NCBI RefSeq assembly: GCF_036898095.1
Contig: NC_090767.1
Span: 24,946,570-25,010,569 of the forward strand
Reading direction: 5' to 3'
Length of the DNA: 64,000 bases
Source: Palaemon carinicauda
Lineage: Eukaryota > Arthropoda > Malacostraca > Decapoda > Palaemonidae
Shown here: in pieces, positions 35,066 to 44,249 of the stretch
How the letters are laid out: each line of letters begins with the position of its first letter
Position numbering within the stretch: the first letter of the stretch is position 1
Translations under genes and position numbers: made by a program
Notes under the pieces: generated by a model
Database searches by the model: none
Told to the model about the DNA's origin: nothing
Seen by the model: the letters and a program-made list of their open reading frames with translations, nothing else

Positions 35066-36535
35066 TTATAATCGTTGTTCCCCTACTGCAAGGAGAAGAA
35101 CAAGCTTTTTAATGGGTCGATGGAGCTCTGATGTTTGTGTCTTTAAAACTACACTACGTACAAAACCAGTTCTGTCCTTTCCAGTGCTGATAACACGACC
35201 CATCATCCAGTTACTCCTTAACTGATTATCATCTTTTACAAGGACAATATCACCAACTTGAAGATGCCGCTTTTCCTTGTTCCACTTCTGTCTCTCTTGT
35301 AATGTTGACAAATATTCTCTTCGCCATCTAGTCCAGAATAAGTTAGCCAAGAATTGAACATATCGCCACCTCTGTCTCAGATACATATCTCCTTTCTGAA
35401 AAACACCAGGTGGTGGCATCACAACACTTGATTTCTGTGTGAGAAGCTGTGCTGGACTGAGTGGTTGTAAGTCATCTGGGCTGTCACTGACTGTGGTCAA
35501 AGGACGGTCATTCACTATAGCCTCAACTTCTGTGAGAAGAGTGCGGTAACTCTCATCATCCAGTCGTCCAACATGTTCCTTGAAGAGAGGAGTCAAGACC
35601 TTTCTCACAGTTCTAATCTGACGTTCCCACACACCTCCCATATGACTAGCTGTAGGGGGATTGAAGGTCCAGCTGATGCTTTCTTTTGAGAGGAAAGCTC
35701 TGATCTGATCATCATTCATCTCTTGCAGTGACTTCCTCAACTCCTTCTCAGCTCCATGAAAGTTTGTCCCATTGTCACACCAAATCTTCTTTACATTTCC
35801 TCTTCTAGCAACAAACCTTCTTAAAGCATTTATGAAGGACGATGTGTCTAAGGAATTGGCTGTCTCTATATGAATTGCTCTTGTAGACAAGCAAGTAAAT
35901 AATACACCATACCTCTTCCTGATTTGCCTTCCTTCTTTGACTTCCTGTGGCCCAAAGAAGTCAACACCTGTGTGTGTGAATGGAGCAGCTGGAATTACTC
36001 TTTCCAATGGTAAATCAGCCATCTTCTGGTTTAGAACAGGGTTTCTCATTTTTCTGCAAACGACACATCTTTGTAGAACCTGGCGGACACTTGCATTAGT
36101 ACGGATAATCCAGTAAAGTTCTCTAAGTTTTCCCATCACATGGTTGCGTCCAGCATGAGCTAATTTTTCATGTGTGTACCGGATAATCAAAGTGGTAATA
36201 TGACTCTTTCTAGATAATATCATTGGATGTTTCTCGCCAGCTGAAATTTCTGCTTTGGAGAGCCGTCCATTAACGCGAAGAAGCCTGTCTTTAGGATCAA
36301 TGAAGGGATCTAGTTTATAAATGCTACTGCTACTACAAAGTCCTCGGCCCCTTGACCCTTCGCTCTTTTGTAAGAGTGTCACTTCCTTACTAAAAGTTTT
36401 CTTCTGAATATATCTGATGACTGCTTTTTCAGCAGCATCTAATTCTTCTGCTGTAAATGAACCATTAATTCTAGCTTGTCTCTTAGATTTCAGTATGGAA
36501 AAAAGACGGTGATACACAGCAACAGCCATCCTCAA
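35066..36535 (-). CDS. BEL/Pao pol, C-terminal part: integrase
   Basis: 489 codons in the same frame as the two upstream segments. It holds the end of the RNase H/connection region, an integrase zinc domain (His..His at 'HEKLAHAGRNH' and 'CVVCRK', near residues 120-165) and the integrase core with Asp in 'GVDFFGP' (about 192), Asp in 'WCDNGTNF' (about 250) and the Glu of 'GGVWERQ' (about 298). A C-terminal DUF5641-type domain ('LQVGDIVLVKDDN', 'RPIKKLVLL') follows. The listed first codon is not a real start: a TGA at 36542-36544 separates it from the preceding segment. Integrase would insert the cDNA and make the short target duplication. Confidence 0.93.
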   Translation of the reverse strand: MRMAVAVYHRLFSILKSKRQARINGSFTAEELDAAEKAVIRYIQKKTFSKEVTLLQKSEGSRGRGLCSSSSIYKLDPFIDPKDRLLRVNGRLSKAEISAGEKHPMILSRKSHITTLIIRYTHEKLAHAGRNHVMGKLRELYWIIRTNASVRQVLQRCVVCRKMRNPVLNQKMADLPLERVIPAAPFTHTGVDFFGPQEVKEGRQIRKRYGVLFTCLSTRAIHIETANSLDTSSFINALRRFVARRGNVKKIWCDNGTNFHGAEKELRKSLQEMNDDQIRAFLSKESISWTFNPPTASHMGGVWERQIRTVRKVLTPLFKEHVGRLDDESYRTLLTEVEAIVNDRPLTTVSDSPDDLQPLSPAQLLTQKSSVVMPPPGVFQKGDMYLRQRWRYVQFLANLFWTRWRREYLSTLQERQKWNKEKRHLQVGDIVLVKDDNQLRSNWMMGRVISTGKDRTGFVRSVVLKTQTSELHRPIKKLVLLLAVGEQRL

Positions 36536-36541
36536 TCGATG

Positions 36542-37609
36542 TCATGAAGAATAATACTCAAGAAACTTATCAACAGCATTTCCCTCCCCATCTTCTGGAT
36601 GCACTGCAAAACTTGAAGATCCTTCCAATTCAACTACACCATGGGGCATATCATTTTTCCACAGCTCCTCTGGTCCTTTAAGAAAATATGGGCCATCAAA
36701 CCAAATGTTACTGTTCAGCATTTGCTGACTTGTGAAACCTCTTGATGCAATATCAGCAGGATTCTCTTTACTCTGAACATATCTCCACTGTGTATTTTCA
36801 GAGAAATCCTTGATTACTTTCACTCTATTTGCAACAAATATAGGAAATCTCTTTCTATCATTAAAAATATAGTGAAGAACCGTTGTAGAATCTGTGTGAT
36901 AGAATGTCTGGTCCACTGTAATCTGCAGCTCTTTCAAAATGTGTTGTGCGAGATTTATGGACACCACTGCAGCAGTCAATTCCAGTCGCGGTATGGTTGT
37001 TGCCTTTACAGGACACACTCTAGACTTTCCCATCAGCAGAGCAGTAGAAATCCTCCCACTGTTATCAGAAAGTCTCATGTATGCTGCAGCACCAGAGCCT
37101 TCATTACTAGCATCTGAAAACATGTGCAGCTGTGTGGAAGTCACTGTACCAAATTCCTTTGGTTTGACACATCTTGGAATCTTTAAGTTACTCAGGATTG
37201 GTAAATCATCAAGCCACCTTCTCCAGGGCTTCAGGTATTTTTCGGGAATAACATCATCCCATCCCAAGCTGCTATCCTGACAAACTTCGCGAAGAATTCT
37301 CTTAGCTGGCAAAAGAAAAGGAGCCACAAAACCAAGAGGATCATAAAGGGAACATACTGTTGACAAAATACCTCTCCTTGTAAATGGTTTTGGGTCCAAG
37401 CTTGCGGAGAAAGTAAAGTAGTCATTTTCAATATTCCACTGAAGACCAAGAGCTCTTTCTACATGAAGTTCATCATAGTCAAGATCACATGTTTGACGAT
37501 CTTTTGAACGGTCCTCTTGTGGGATTGATTTCAACACCAGCTTGCTGTTACTCACAAACTTTGTCAGCCGAAAACCTCTTTCCTTCAGTGCTGCTGTAAC
37601 GTCTTTCAC
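36542..37609 (-). CDS. BEL/Pao pol, middle part: reverse transcriptase end and RNase H
   Basis: 355 codons, same frame as its neighbours. Begins just after the catalytic reverse-transcriptase motif and continues through the thumb ('RRGILSTVCSLYDPLGFVAP'). It then has RNase H with 'LHMFSDASNEGSGAAAY' (first Asp, about residue 166), 'IPRLELTAAV' (Glu) and 'FYHTDSTTVLHYI' (second Asp), ending in 'NPADIASRG'. It is bounded by TAG (37622-37624) upstream and TGA (36542-36544) downstream. Both stops are single in-frame codons with no length change around them. Confidence 0.92.
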   Translation of the reverse strand: MKDVTAALKERGFRLTKFVSNSKLVLKSIPQEDRSKDRQTCDLDYDELHVERALGLQWNIENDYFTFSASLDPKPFTRRGILSTVCSLYDPLGFVAPFLLPAKRILREVCQDSSLGWDDVIPEKYLKPWRRWLDDLPILSNLKIPRCVKPKEFGTVTSTQLHMFSDASNEGSGAAAYMRLSDNSGRISTALLMGKSRVCPVKATTIPRLELTAAVVSINLAQHILKELQITVDQTFYHTDSTTVLHYIFNDRKRFPIFVANRVKVIKDFSENTQWRYVQSKENPADIASRGFTSQQMLNSNIWFDGPYFLKGPEELWKNDMPHGVVELEGSSSFAVHPEDGEGNAVDKFLEYYSS

Positions 37610-37621
37610 AAGTCTTAATGC

Positions 37622-40600
37622 CTACTCTTCTGAAGGTACAGACTTTAAATAGTCATCCACATAAAAATTAGTCTTAATGGTGTGTTCTACATCTGGACCA
37701 TACTTATCTCTTGCATGGTCAGCTGCTGCCCTCAAAGCATAATTGGCGATGCTAGGTGATGATACTGCTCCAAAGATGTGAACACCCATCCGATACTCTG
37801 TAAGTTCGCTTTCAAGTTCACCACCAGGCCACCATAAAAATCTTAGGTATTTATGTTGATCCTTTGGTACCTGAACTTGGTAAAACATAGATTCTATGTC
37901 ACCCATCAAGGCCACCTTTTCTAGACGAAATCTGAGGAGCACTCCAATCAAGGAATTAGTCATATCAGGACCTTGCATCAACTTGTCATTAAGGGAACTA
38001 CCCTGGTATTTAGCACTACAGTCAAAGACTACTCTAATCTTATTTGGCTTTTTTGGATGGTAGACACCATGATGAGGTAGATACCATGCAGGTTGTTCAT
38101 CATACGACTGATCCTCCGGAGCCTTATAAGCATATCCTTCAGACACCAATTTCTCAACAAATTCCACATAATCTTCATGGTACTTTGGATTTAGTTTCAT
38201 TTTTCTTCTTTGCCATTGTGCTCGTTTTACTGCCTGTTCTCTATTGTTTACCAAGTTAACTTTATTGGTTCTAAATGGTAGGGGAAGCTGGTAGTGTCCA
38301 TTGGTAAACTGAATGTTTTTTGCCACTTCTTTGAGGAACTGTTGATCTTCTTGTGACAGACCCTTTTCATCAGGAACTCTACCAACATCTTTCTCACTAA
38401 AGTCTCTTTCAAACATATGGACCACAGCTGCAGGAAGAAAACATTCCTTTACCCTTTCAACTTCCTGAAGAAAGACATGGTGACATGAAATACTGTTCTT
38501 CTCTGAAGAGTATTTAAAATGTAGAGGTCCACTAACAGTCCATCCATGGTGGTAAAGAACTGCATAAGAATCTTGACCCTTGGCTGGAAGCACCTCTAAT
38601 GGTTGCAGTGCTTTAGGGCAATTACTGCCAATCAACAAACCAATCTCCAGATCAGCTCTATAATCAGGAATTAGATCAGCAATATTCCTCAGACCGGCTA
38701 CCTTTTTGAGCAATTTTGGTTTTGGTATCTGTTGATGACTCACTGGGATATCTTGACGAGTAAAGGTTTTTGGCAGATCAATAGTGTTGTTTCCTTCCAT
38801 ATCTGTAACACACAAATTATTAACCGCCAAAGTATTCACAATGTTTACGCCATGTATGGTTTGAAGCTTTAAACATGTCTCTGTTCCAGATGCACCTATC
38901 TGCTCTCGTAAACTCTCTGTGATGAAACATCCAGTGCTGCCATTATCAAAAAAGGCATAAGTGTCTAAAACTACTTTGTTTCCTTTCTGATATACTTTTA
39001 CTGGGAGAATAGCCTGTAATATTGTATTTACTTCACTAACATGATTGGTAGTACATGTGCTAACAATAATTTCACTTGCATCTTTGCTTGATGAGCTATC
39101 ATTCTCTTTATGTAGCTTGAATCCGTTGATATGCAGTGATGTGGGATGCCTCTTAAAGCATGTCTTACATTGCTTCCTTTTCAAACATCCTTTAGAGGTA
39201 TGGTTGAGACCAAAGCATCCAAAACACAACCTTCTCTCCTTAAGGAAATCTATTTTTACTTCAGAGGTCTTCTTAGCAAAATTCCAGCAATCGTCAAGAT
39301 CATGGTTTTTCTTGCACATTGGACATGATTTCTCTTTCTCAGACACTGTTGATGTCTTTCTATTTTCTGGATTCAGTTCTGCTTGGGTAGCAAAGCTTGA
39401 ACTTTTGCTCTTTTGTTGACAAGATCTGAATTTGAAGCTACCAGAGTTGTTTTCAGGCTTTGAATAATTATTTTGAAGAGCAAACTTGCTGAATGCTGGG
39501 TCGTTTGCTGCCTTTGCCTTTTTATAAACAAATTCAACCAAATCTGCAAAATCAACTCCTCCCTTTTCTTCCCTCAAATGTCCATCCAGGCTACACCACT
39601 TGTTCTGAAGAAATGTCGGAAGTTTTTTAACAACTGCTTGAAGGTTAGGAAGATGATTTAGTACTTCCATGCGTGACAAGTTGGTCATGGCATGTCTGCA
39701 CTTAATAAGGAATAAAGCAAATGTATATAAGCTATGAGGATCTTCGTGTTTCAGTGCAGACCAAGAAATAAGTTTCTTGATATATGCCATCGACACCTTG
39801 TAGGGATCGCCATACTCTTGACTGAGCAAATTCCTAGCTGTAGTATATCCTTCTGAAGAACTCATATACAAGCATCCACCTATCAAGTCTTTGGCTTCCC
39901 CTTCAAGTTGCTGATCCAAGTAGTACAGTTTATCAGCATCACCCGAAGCATTTGGGGCAATTCTGGCATCAAATGCCATCATGAAACTGGCAAACTCAAT
40001 AGGATCACCTTTAAATTTTGGTACTTCTATGCTTGGAAGCAACATTGCTGCAGTCATGTGCTGCTGTGTCTTCAGGAGCATCTCTTGTTGGGACTGTAGT
40101 TGCATATCAAGATTTGGCTCGGAGAACCGACACTGGCTAGAACTACAGGGAACGTTCGCTTTCAACTGAGGAGTATTTGCTATTATAGCCGAAGGTTGTG
40201 GTTGGAACGGGTCTACATTTAGATTCAACTGGGAAGGAGTATCTTTCGGCACGATATCCGAAATATTGTCAGCTTCAGCATAAACTCTTTCTCTTGCTTG
40301 AGACATTGCAATTTTTGTTTCTAATTCCAATTGCTCTTGCTTTTTTCTAAGTATAAATTCTTTCTCTTCCTTCTCCTGCTTAAGTCTGAGTTCTTGCTCT
40401 TCCATCACTTTTGCTTTTTCTCTCATAGCATGTTGAGCCATCAATTCTGCCAGTCTAGCTTTCTCTTTGAGGCGAGCAGATCTTACACTAGTTCTGCTGG
40501 ACTTGGTCCTGCTAGTGGATGAGGAACAAAGACTTTTTCTATCAAGGTCTGCCGTCAATTGTAATTCACTTTCCTTGACCCAGTTATTCATTTCTGTAAT

Positions 40601-40924
40601 GAAACGATCAATGGATACTGTATTTTCTGAATACCTCTTATTTACTGTGTTTCGTTCACTGGAATCTGTTAAATGCTTCTCATATTGCTGAAAACATTCA
40701 TCATATTCATCACGTAATTTACAGAAAATAATCATTTCAGACTTCACCAGATGGAGATTATCACAATTATCCATTAGTCTTAAGATCTCATTTCTCCTTT
40801 TGGTCACAGCAGACAGAGCAGCAGTTTGGGCATTTTTCAAAGTTTTCATTTGCTCTTGTATCACTTCGAGACAATCTTCACTGACTATAGACACAGCAAC
40901 TTCGCTAGATTCCGACATTTTCAA
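37622..40924 (-). CDS. BEL/Pao gag, protease and start of reverse transcriptase
   Basis: 1100 codons from a Met at 40924, only about 22 bases inside the 5' LTR. Order: coiled-coil gag N-terminus rich in Glu/Lys (about 100-230); DUF1759 gag core ('LPSIEVPKFKGDPIEFASF', about 300-450); zinc knuckles ('CPMCKKNHDLDDCW' near 533, 'CFGCFGLNHTSKGC' near 565, 'CKTCFKRH' near 590); DUF1758 aspartic protease with 'AFFDNGSTGCF' near 660 (Asp-Asn-Gly-Ser in place of Asp-Ser/Thr-Gly); reverse transcriptase from 'KIRVVFDCSAKYQGSSLND' (about 965) to 'NFYVDDYLKS' (catalytic Asp-Asp near 1091). It ends at TAG 37622-37624, right after the catalytic motif. Confidence 0.95.
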   Translation of the reverse strand: MKMSESSEVAVSIVSEDCLEVIQEQMKTLKNAQTAALSAVTKRRNEILRLMDNCDNLHLVKSEMIIFCKLRDEYDECFQQYEKHLTDSSERNTVNKRYSENTVSIDRFITEMNNWVKESELQLTADLDRKSLCSSSTSRTKSSRTSVRSARLKEKARLAELMAQHAMREKAKVMEEQELRLKQEKEEKEFILRKKQEQLELETKIAMSQARERVYAEADNISDIVPKDTPSQLNLNVDPFQPQPSAIIANTPQLKANVPCSSSQCRFSEPNLDMQLQSQQEMLLKTQQHMTAAMLLPSIEVPKFKGDPIEFASFMMAFDARIAPNASGDADKLYYLDQQLEGEAKDLIGGCLYMSSSEGYTTARNLLSQEYGDPYKVSMAYIKKLISWSALKHEDPHSLYTFALFLIKCRHAMTNLSRMEVLNHLPNLQAVVKKLPTFLQNKWCSLDGHLREEKGGVDFADLVEFVYKKAKAANDPAFSKFALQNNYSKPENNSGSFKFRSCQQKSKSSSFATQAELNPENRKTSTVSEKEKSCPMCKKNHDLDDCWNFAKKTSEVKIDFLKERRLCFGCFGLNHTSKGCLKRKQCKTCFKRHPTSLHINGFKLHKENDSSSSKDASEIIVSTCTTNHVSEVNTILQAILPVKVYQKGNKVVLDTYAFFDNGSTGCFITESLREQIGASGTETCLKLQTIHGVNIVNTLAVNNLCVTDMEGNNTIDLPKTFTRQDIPVSHQQIPKPKLLKKVAGLRNIADLIPDYRADLEIGLLIGSNCPKALQPLEVLPAKGQDSYAVLYHHGWTVSGPLHFKYSSEKNSISCHHVFLQEVERVKECFLPAAVVHMFERDFSEKDVGRVPDEKGLSQEDQQFLKEVAKNIQFTNGHYQLPLPFRTNKVNLVNNREQAVKRAQWQRRKMKLNPKYHEDYVEFVEKLVSEGYAYKAPEDQSYDEQPAWYLPHHGVYHPKKPNKIRVVFDCSAKYQGSSLNDKLMQGPDMTNSLIGVLLRFRLEKVALMGDIESMFYQVQVPKDQHKYLRFLWWPGGELESELTEYRMGVHIFGAVSSPSIANYALRAAADHARDKYGPDVEHTIKTNFYVDDYLKSVPSEE

Positions 40925-40946
40925 TCACAAGATTTTCTTGAACTAA

Positions 40947-41734
40947 TGTAGCTGCCGTTTTCTTCAAAGCCACAGGGATGAGATGGAGAATAGACACAGA
41001 TACTGTTACTCACGTCACACTTTATTAAAAATTAGATATAAAGTTCAAGTTGATATCACAAGACACTTTAACCAACTTAAAGCTTTAAATCACTTAACAC
41101 TAAGCACTACAACTTAAGTTGACCATAACTGTAAAAGCTTATACTGTAGTTGGTCAGTACTCCAAGACCAGAGAACCAATGATGAGTACTTTGCTAGTAG
41201 TGCAGGGCGACGAGGTTCAAGAAACTGAAAACAACAAAGTACAAACTTACTAAATTTGTTAAAAAGAAATTCCATAATAAACAAAGAATTGAATAGTTTG
41301 ATTTCACTACAAAACACCACAAACATGAAATAGAATATATACAAATTTCAGTAAAGAAATAAACTTACATCTGTGTTACTCTAAGCTACATCCAATACAA
41401 GCGAAACGAATTTCCAAAGAAATGTTCTTTACACTTTGAAGACTACTTCTACTCTGTCAGTCATCAAAAAACCTCGATCCTATTTCTAGAACATATAATT
41501 GTTACAGTGTGATTCCAACACTGATAACTACCAGGATAAACAATCTTTTCAAGAACTACTCAACACTTAACAAACAAATTACAGCAGTAACTATCAAAAA
41601 AAGACTGAACAATGTTTACATGTAAAACGGACAAAATATCTACAATACAATTTAACCCTAATCACCAAGTTGAAAAACAGAGCTTATTAAATAATTATAT
41701 ACACAAATGGTTTCTATAAAATGCTGCATTTACA
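40947..41734 (-). repeat. BEL/Pao 5' LTR
   Basis: 788 bp partner of 34150-34937. In element orientation it starts at 41734 (TGTAAATG) and the gag Met follows its other end by about 22 bases. Confidence 0.96.
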
Positions 41735-41740
41735 GGAGAT

Positions 41741-41900
41741 ATACCTCTTTCGTTACACAGAAATCTGAAGTGCAACTCACCAGCATCTTGTCCGACCAGC
41801 TTGCAACGCTTCAAATGCTGACCAAAGAGAGGCAGAAGAAAGAAGAAGAGCCATTTCTACTACATTCACTCACAACTTCCGTCAGAACAATACCATGACG
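41741..41900. other. Short flank between BEL/Pao and a DIRS fragment
   Basis: A frame of about 60 codons crosses from the LTR into the flank; it is not recognised and is probably chance. Confidence 0.3.
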
Positions 41901-42118
41901 AGACGTAATATGATATTTTCATAATAAGATATATTTTTTAACATACCCGCTGGTTATATAAGAATGGCTAGCCTTCCTGACGCCTCGGCAGAACTATTTA
42001 AAAAAACTCGCGGCTAACGCAGGTATGTCAGGTGTACACTAGCACCCTGGTGGACTACAGGTAGAACTACTCCTATTTCCTCAGATTTTTCTTGCCCCTT
42101 GGTCTCTAGAGGGGAGGA
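41900..42118. repeat. DIRS family B-like terminal fragment
   Basis: Diverged relative of the DIRS-B terminal repeat (55945-56110): 'atacccgctggttatata', 'ctgacgcctcggcagaact', 'aaaactcgcggctaacgc', then 'caccctggtgg' and a GAGGGGAGGA block, all in the same order. Confidence 0.6.
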
Positions 42119-42125
42119 GGGTGGG

Positions 42126-42600
42126 ATTGATTGATTGATTTAAAGTTTTCAGGCATCCTGACATCAAAGGTCATTGACGCCGGTAACATTTGATTTATGT
42201 ATACAAAAATAGAAAAAATAAAATAAAATAAAAATGAGTATTCAATTAAAATCATAAAAGTTGAATGTCATAAAAGTTAAATAGTTTTCAGAAGACCTGC
42301 TTCTGAAATAAATCTAAAAATGCCACTTGCATGGTAGGACACATCATTTCCAAGAATCTTGGCAAGGATGAACCTGCCACCCTCACCTCGGGCCTCAAAT
42401 AAATATCTATTCCTCAAGTTGTTATAATTGGGGCATTTGGTCAACAAATGCCACACTATTAGAGGTACTAAATAGTTGTCAATATACGGTTGGTGTTGGC
42501 CCTTCAGCAGAAACTCGTGTGTCAACCGAGTGTGACCAATACGGAGACGATAAAGAGTCGTCTCCCATTTTCGGGGCATCATATTATACCTCCATGGAGA
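42126..42600 (-). pseudogene. LINE 3' end, 5' truncated, second copy
   Basis: Same family as 16300-16760, with a TCAA-type tail at 42126-42142. 42277-42600 is open on the minus strand and encodes the C-terminal domain: 'MPRKWETTLYRLRIGHTRLT', 'PLIVWHLLTKCPNY' (His/Cys motif), 'ARGEGGRFILAKIL'. It is interrupted at 42601 by a Tigger-like insertion at TA. Confidence 0.8.
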
Positions 42601-42852
42601 TACAGTGGAACCTCTACACACGAACGTATCTACATCCGAATTTTCCAACATCCGAAGTAAAATTCGAGCAAATTTTTGACTCTACTCCCGAATTTTATTT
42701 CGACACACGAAGTAAACATTACGCTATTAAGCATCGAGTGCTCAGTTCTCTGTTCTTGTGTGTATCATGTGGTTGTCCTCTGTTTGTTCTTTTATTAACA
42801 GTGCTTATTTTCTTCCTTTTCTCACATTTCCTTTTTGATTTTACCTATAATC

Positions 42853-43180
42853 ATGGTGCCTAAGAAGCTAAGTTTCAGTAGAGGAAGAAGGCAATTCTTT
42901 CATTAGAATTGAAGCAAGAAATTATAGAAAAACATGAGAGCAGTGTGCATGTGAGTGATACTGTATTGCTAAACAATATGGCCGGAATAGGCCTATGATC
43001 TCGAGGACCATCAAGCTGAAGGCAGCTATTAAAGCAAATAACCATCGAAGGGGATCACCATTATTACAAGACATCGTAGCAATACCCTGGAAGAGATAGA
43101 ACGCCTTTGGTTAATAGGGATAAAGGACAAAGAGATTGTTGGCAACGATCATTTGTGAGAAGGGCCAGCGTGATGAACAG
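42853..43180 (+). pseudogene. Tigger transposase N-terminal remnant
   Basis: Reads as the start of a pogo-type transposase: 'MVPKKLSFSRG', then in shifting frames 'LKQEIIEKHESSVHVSD' (helix-turn-helix start). Frameshifts and stops interrupt it, and the DDD catalytic region is absent. Confidence 0.65.
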
Positions 43181-43300
43181 AAAGAAAGAAAAAAGTGAAG
43201 CAAAGAAAACCATGATAGCATTAACAAGCTCTTTTAAATAAGACTTCTCTCTTTTTCTGTTTCTCTCTAAACATAGCATTAACATGTTCTTTAAATAAAA

Positions 43301-43302
<2 letters not shown>

Positions 43303-43384
<82 letters not shown>

Positions 43385-43422
43385 TCTTCTTCGCTGTTAT
43401 AGTGTTAGATACGTCTATTTTT

Positions 43423-43482
<60 letters not shown>
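43303..43482. repeat. Facing (CT)n and (GA)n microsatellites
   Basis: A CT run of about 79 bp (43303-43381) and a GA run of about 55 bp (43428-43482), separated by about 46 bases. The two runs are complementary and could pair as a long hairpin. Confidence 0.95.
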
Positions 43483-43485
<3 letters not shown>

Positions 43486-44249
43486 AACAAAAATGTGTTT
43501 AGAGTACCTATGATTTTTAACAGCGTCAACGAGTTGAAAAACAATTAAATGTAACCAAGAAAGTAATACTGTAACAGCTAATCTGAATTTCTTTATTAAC
43601 TAAAACAAATATTGAAACAAACACACTCGTGTGCGTATGCACAAACACACAAACAGGTGCAAAAATTGCTACGCAGTAAGAGAGACGGTCAGGGAGGAGG
43701 TAGAGATGGTGACTGTGATAACATACTCGTCACTAAAAGTGATGAAAATAAAAAAGCAAAAGAAAAAAAATATTAAAAAATATGAAATATAAAAATAAAA
43801 AAAATAAATAAGCTAAGTTAGATTAAAATTTCCGTAGTGTAAGTTACGGTATGTTATCGCAGTCACCATCTCTACCTCCTCGCCGATCGTGTCTCCTCGT
43901 GTGTGTGTGTGTGTTTCCGCATACGCACACGAGTGTGTTTGTATCAATATTATGCAGTTATGTTATTGTTATGTGTAATTATGTGTAGCCATATATTAAG
44001 GATTTATTATGGGTTTTTAGGCTGAGGAACGAATCAAATGAATTACCATGTATTCTTATGGGAAAATTCGTTTCTACATCCGAAAATTTTCTACATCCGA
44101 AGTTGGTTGTGGAACGAATTAAATTCGTATGTAGAGGTACCACTGTAATACTTTTGGTTGGATACGAAAAGGTCAACAAAGACACCAAAATCCCAGGAGG
44201 AGGAACTTTAGTCGCTTTAGTTTGAACACTGGTGCTGTGACACAATACT

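Larger units (their letters stand above)
34150..41734 (-). mobile_element. Complete BEL/Pao LTR retrotransposon
   Basis: Two 788-bp direct repeats (34150-34937 and 40947-41734) begin TGTAG and end TTTACA, so they have TG..CA ends. The six bases ggagat stand on both outer sides (34144-34149 and 41735-41740) as target duplication. Between them one minus-strand gag-pol reading frame is interrupted by two stop codons. Domain order (gag, aspartic protease, reverse transcriptase, RNase H, integrase) is that of BEL/Pao, with the integrase last. I see about four LTR differences, which implies a recent insertion. No TGG-type primer site is obvious next to the 5' LTR (40946 downward). Confidence 0.95.
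42603..44145 (+). mobile_element. Tigger-like DNA transposon relic
   Basis: The left end is CAGTGGAACCTCTACACACG (42603). The right end read inverted is CAGTGGTACCTCTACATACG (ending at 44145). TA flanks both sides (42601-42602, 44146-44147). Motifs 'catccgaa' repeat inside both ends. Length is 1543 bp. The interior has a shortened transposase remnant and two large microsatellites facing each other. Confidence 0.9.

Noticed and set aside
36872..37280. Plus-strand frames over BEL/Pao pol
   Set aside because: Shadows of the minus-strand pol.
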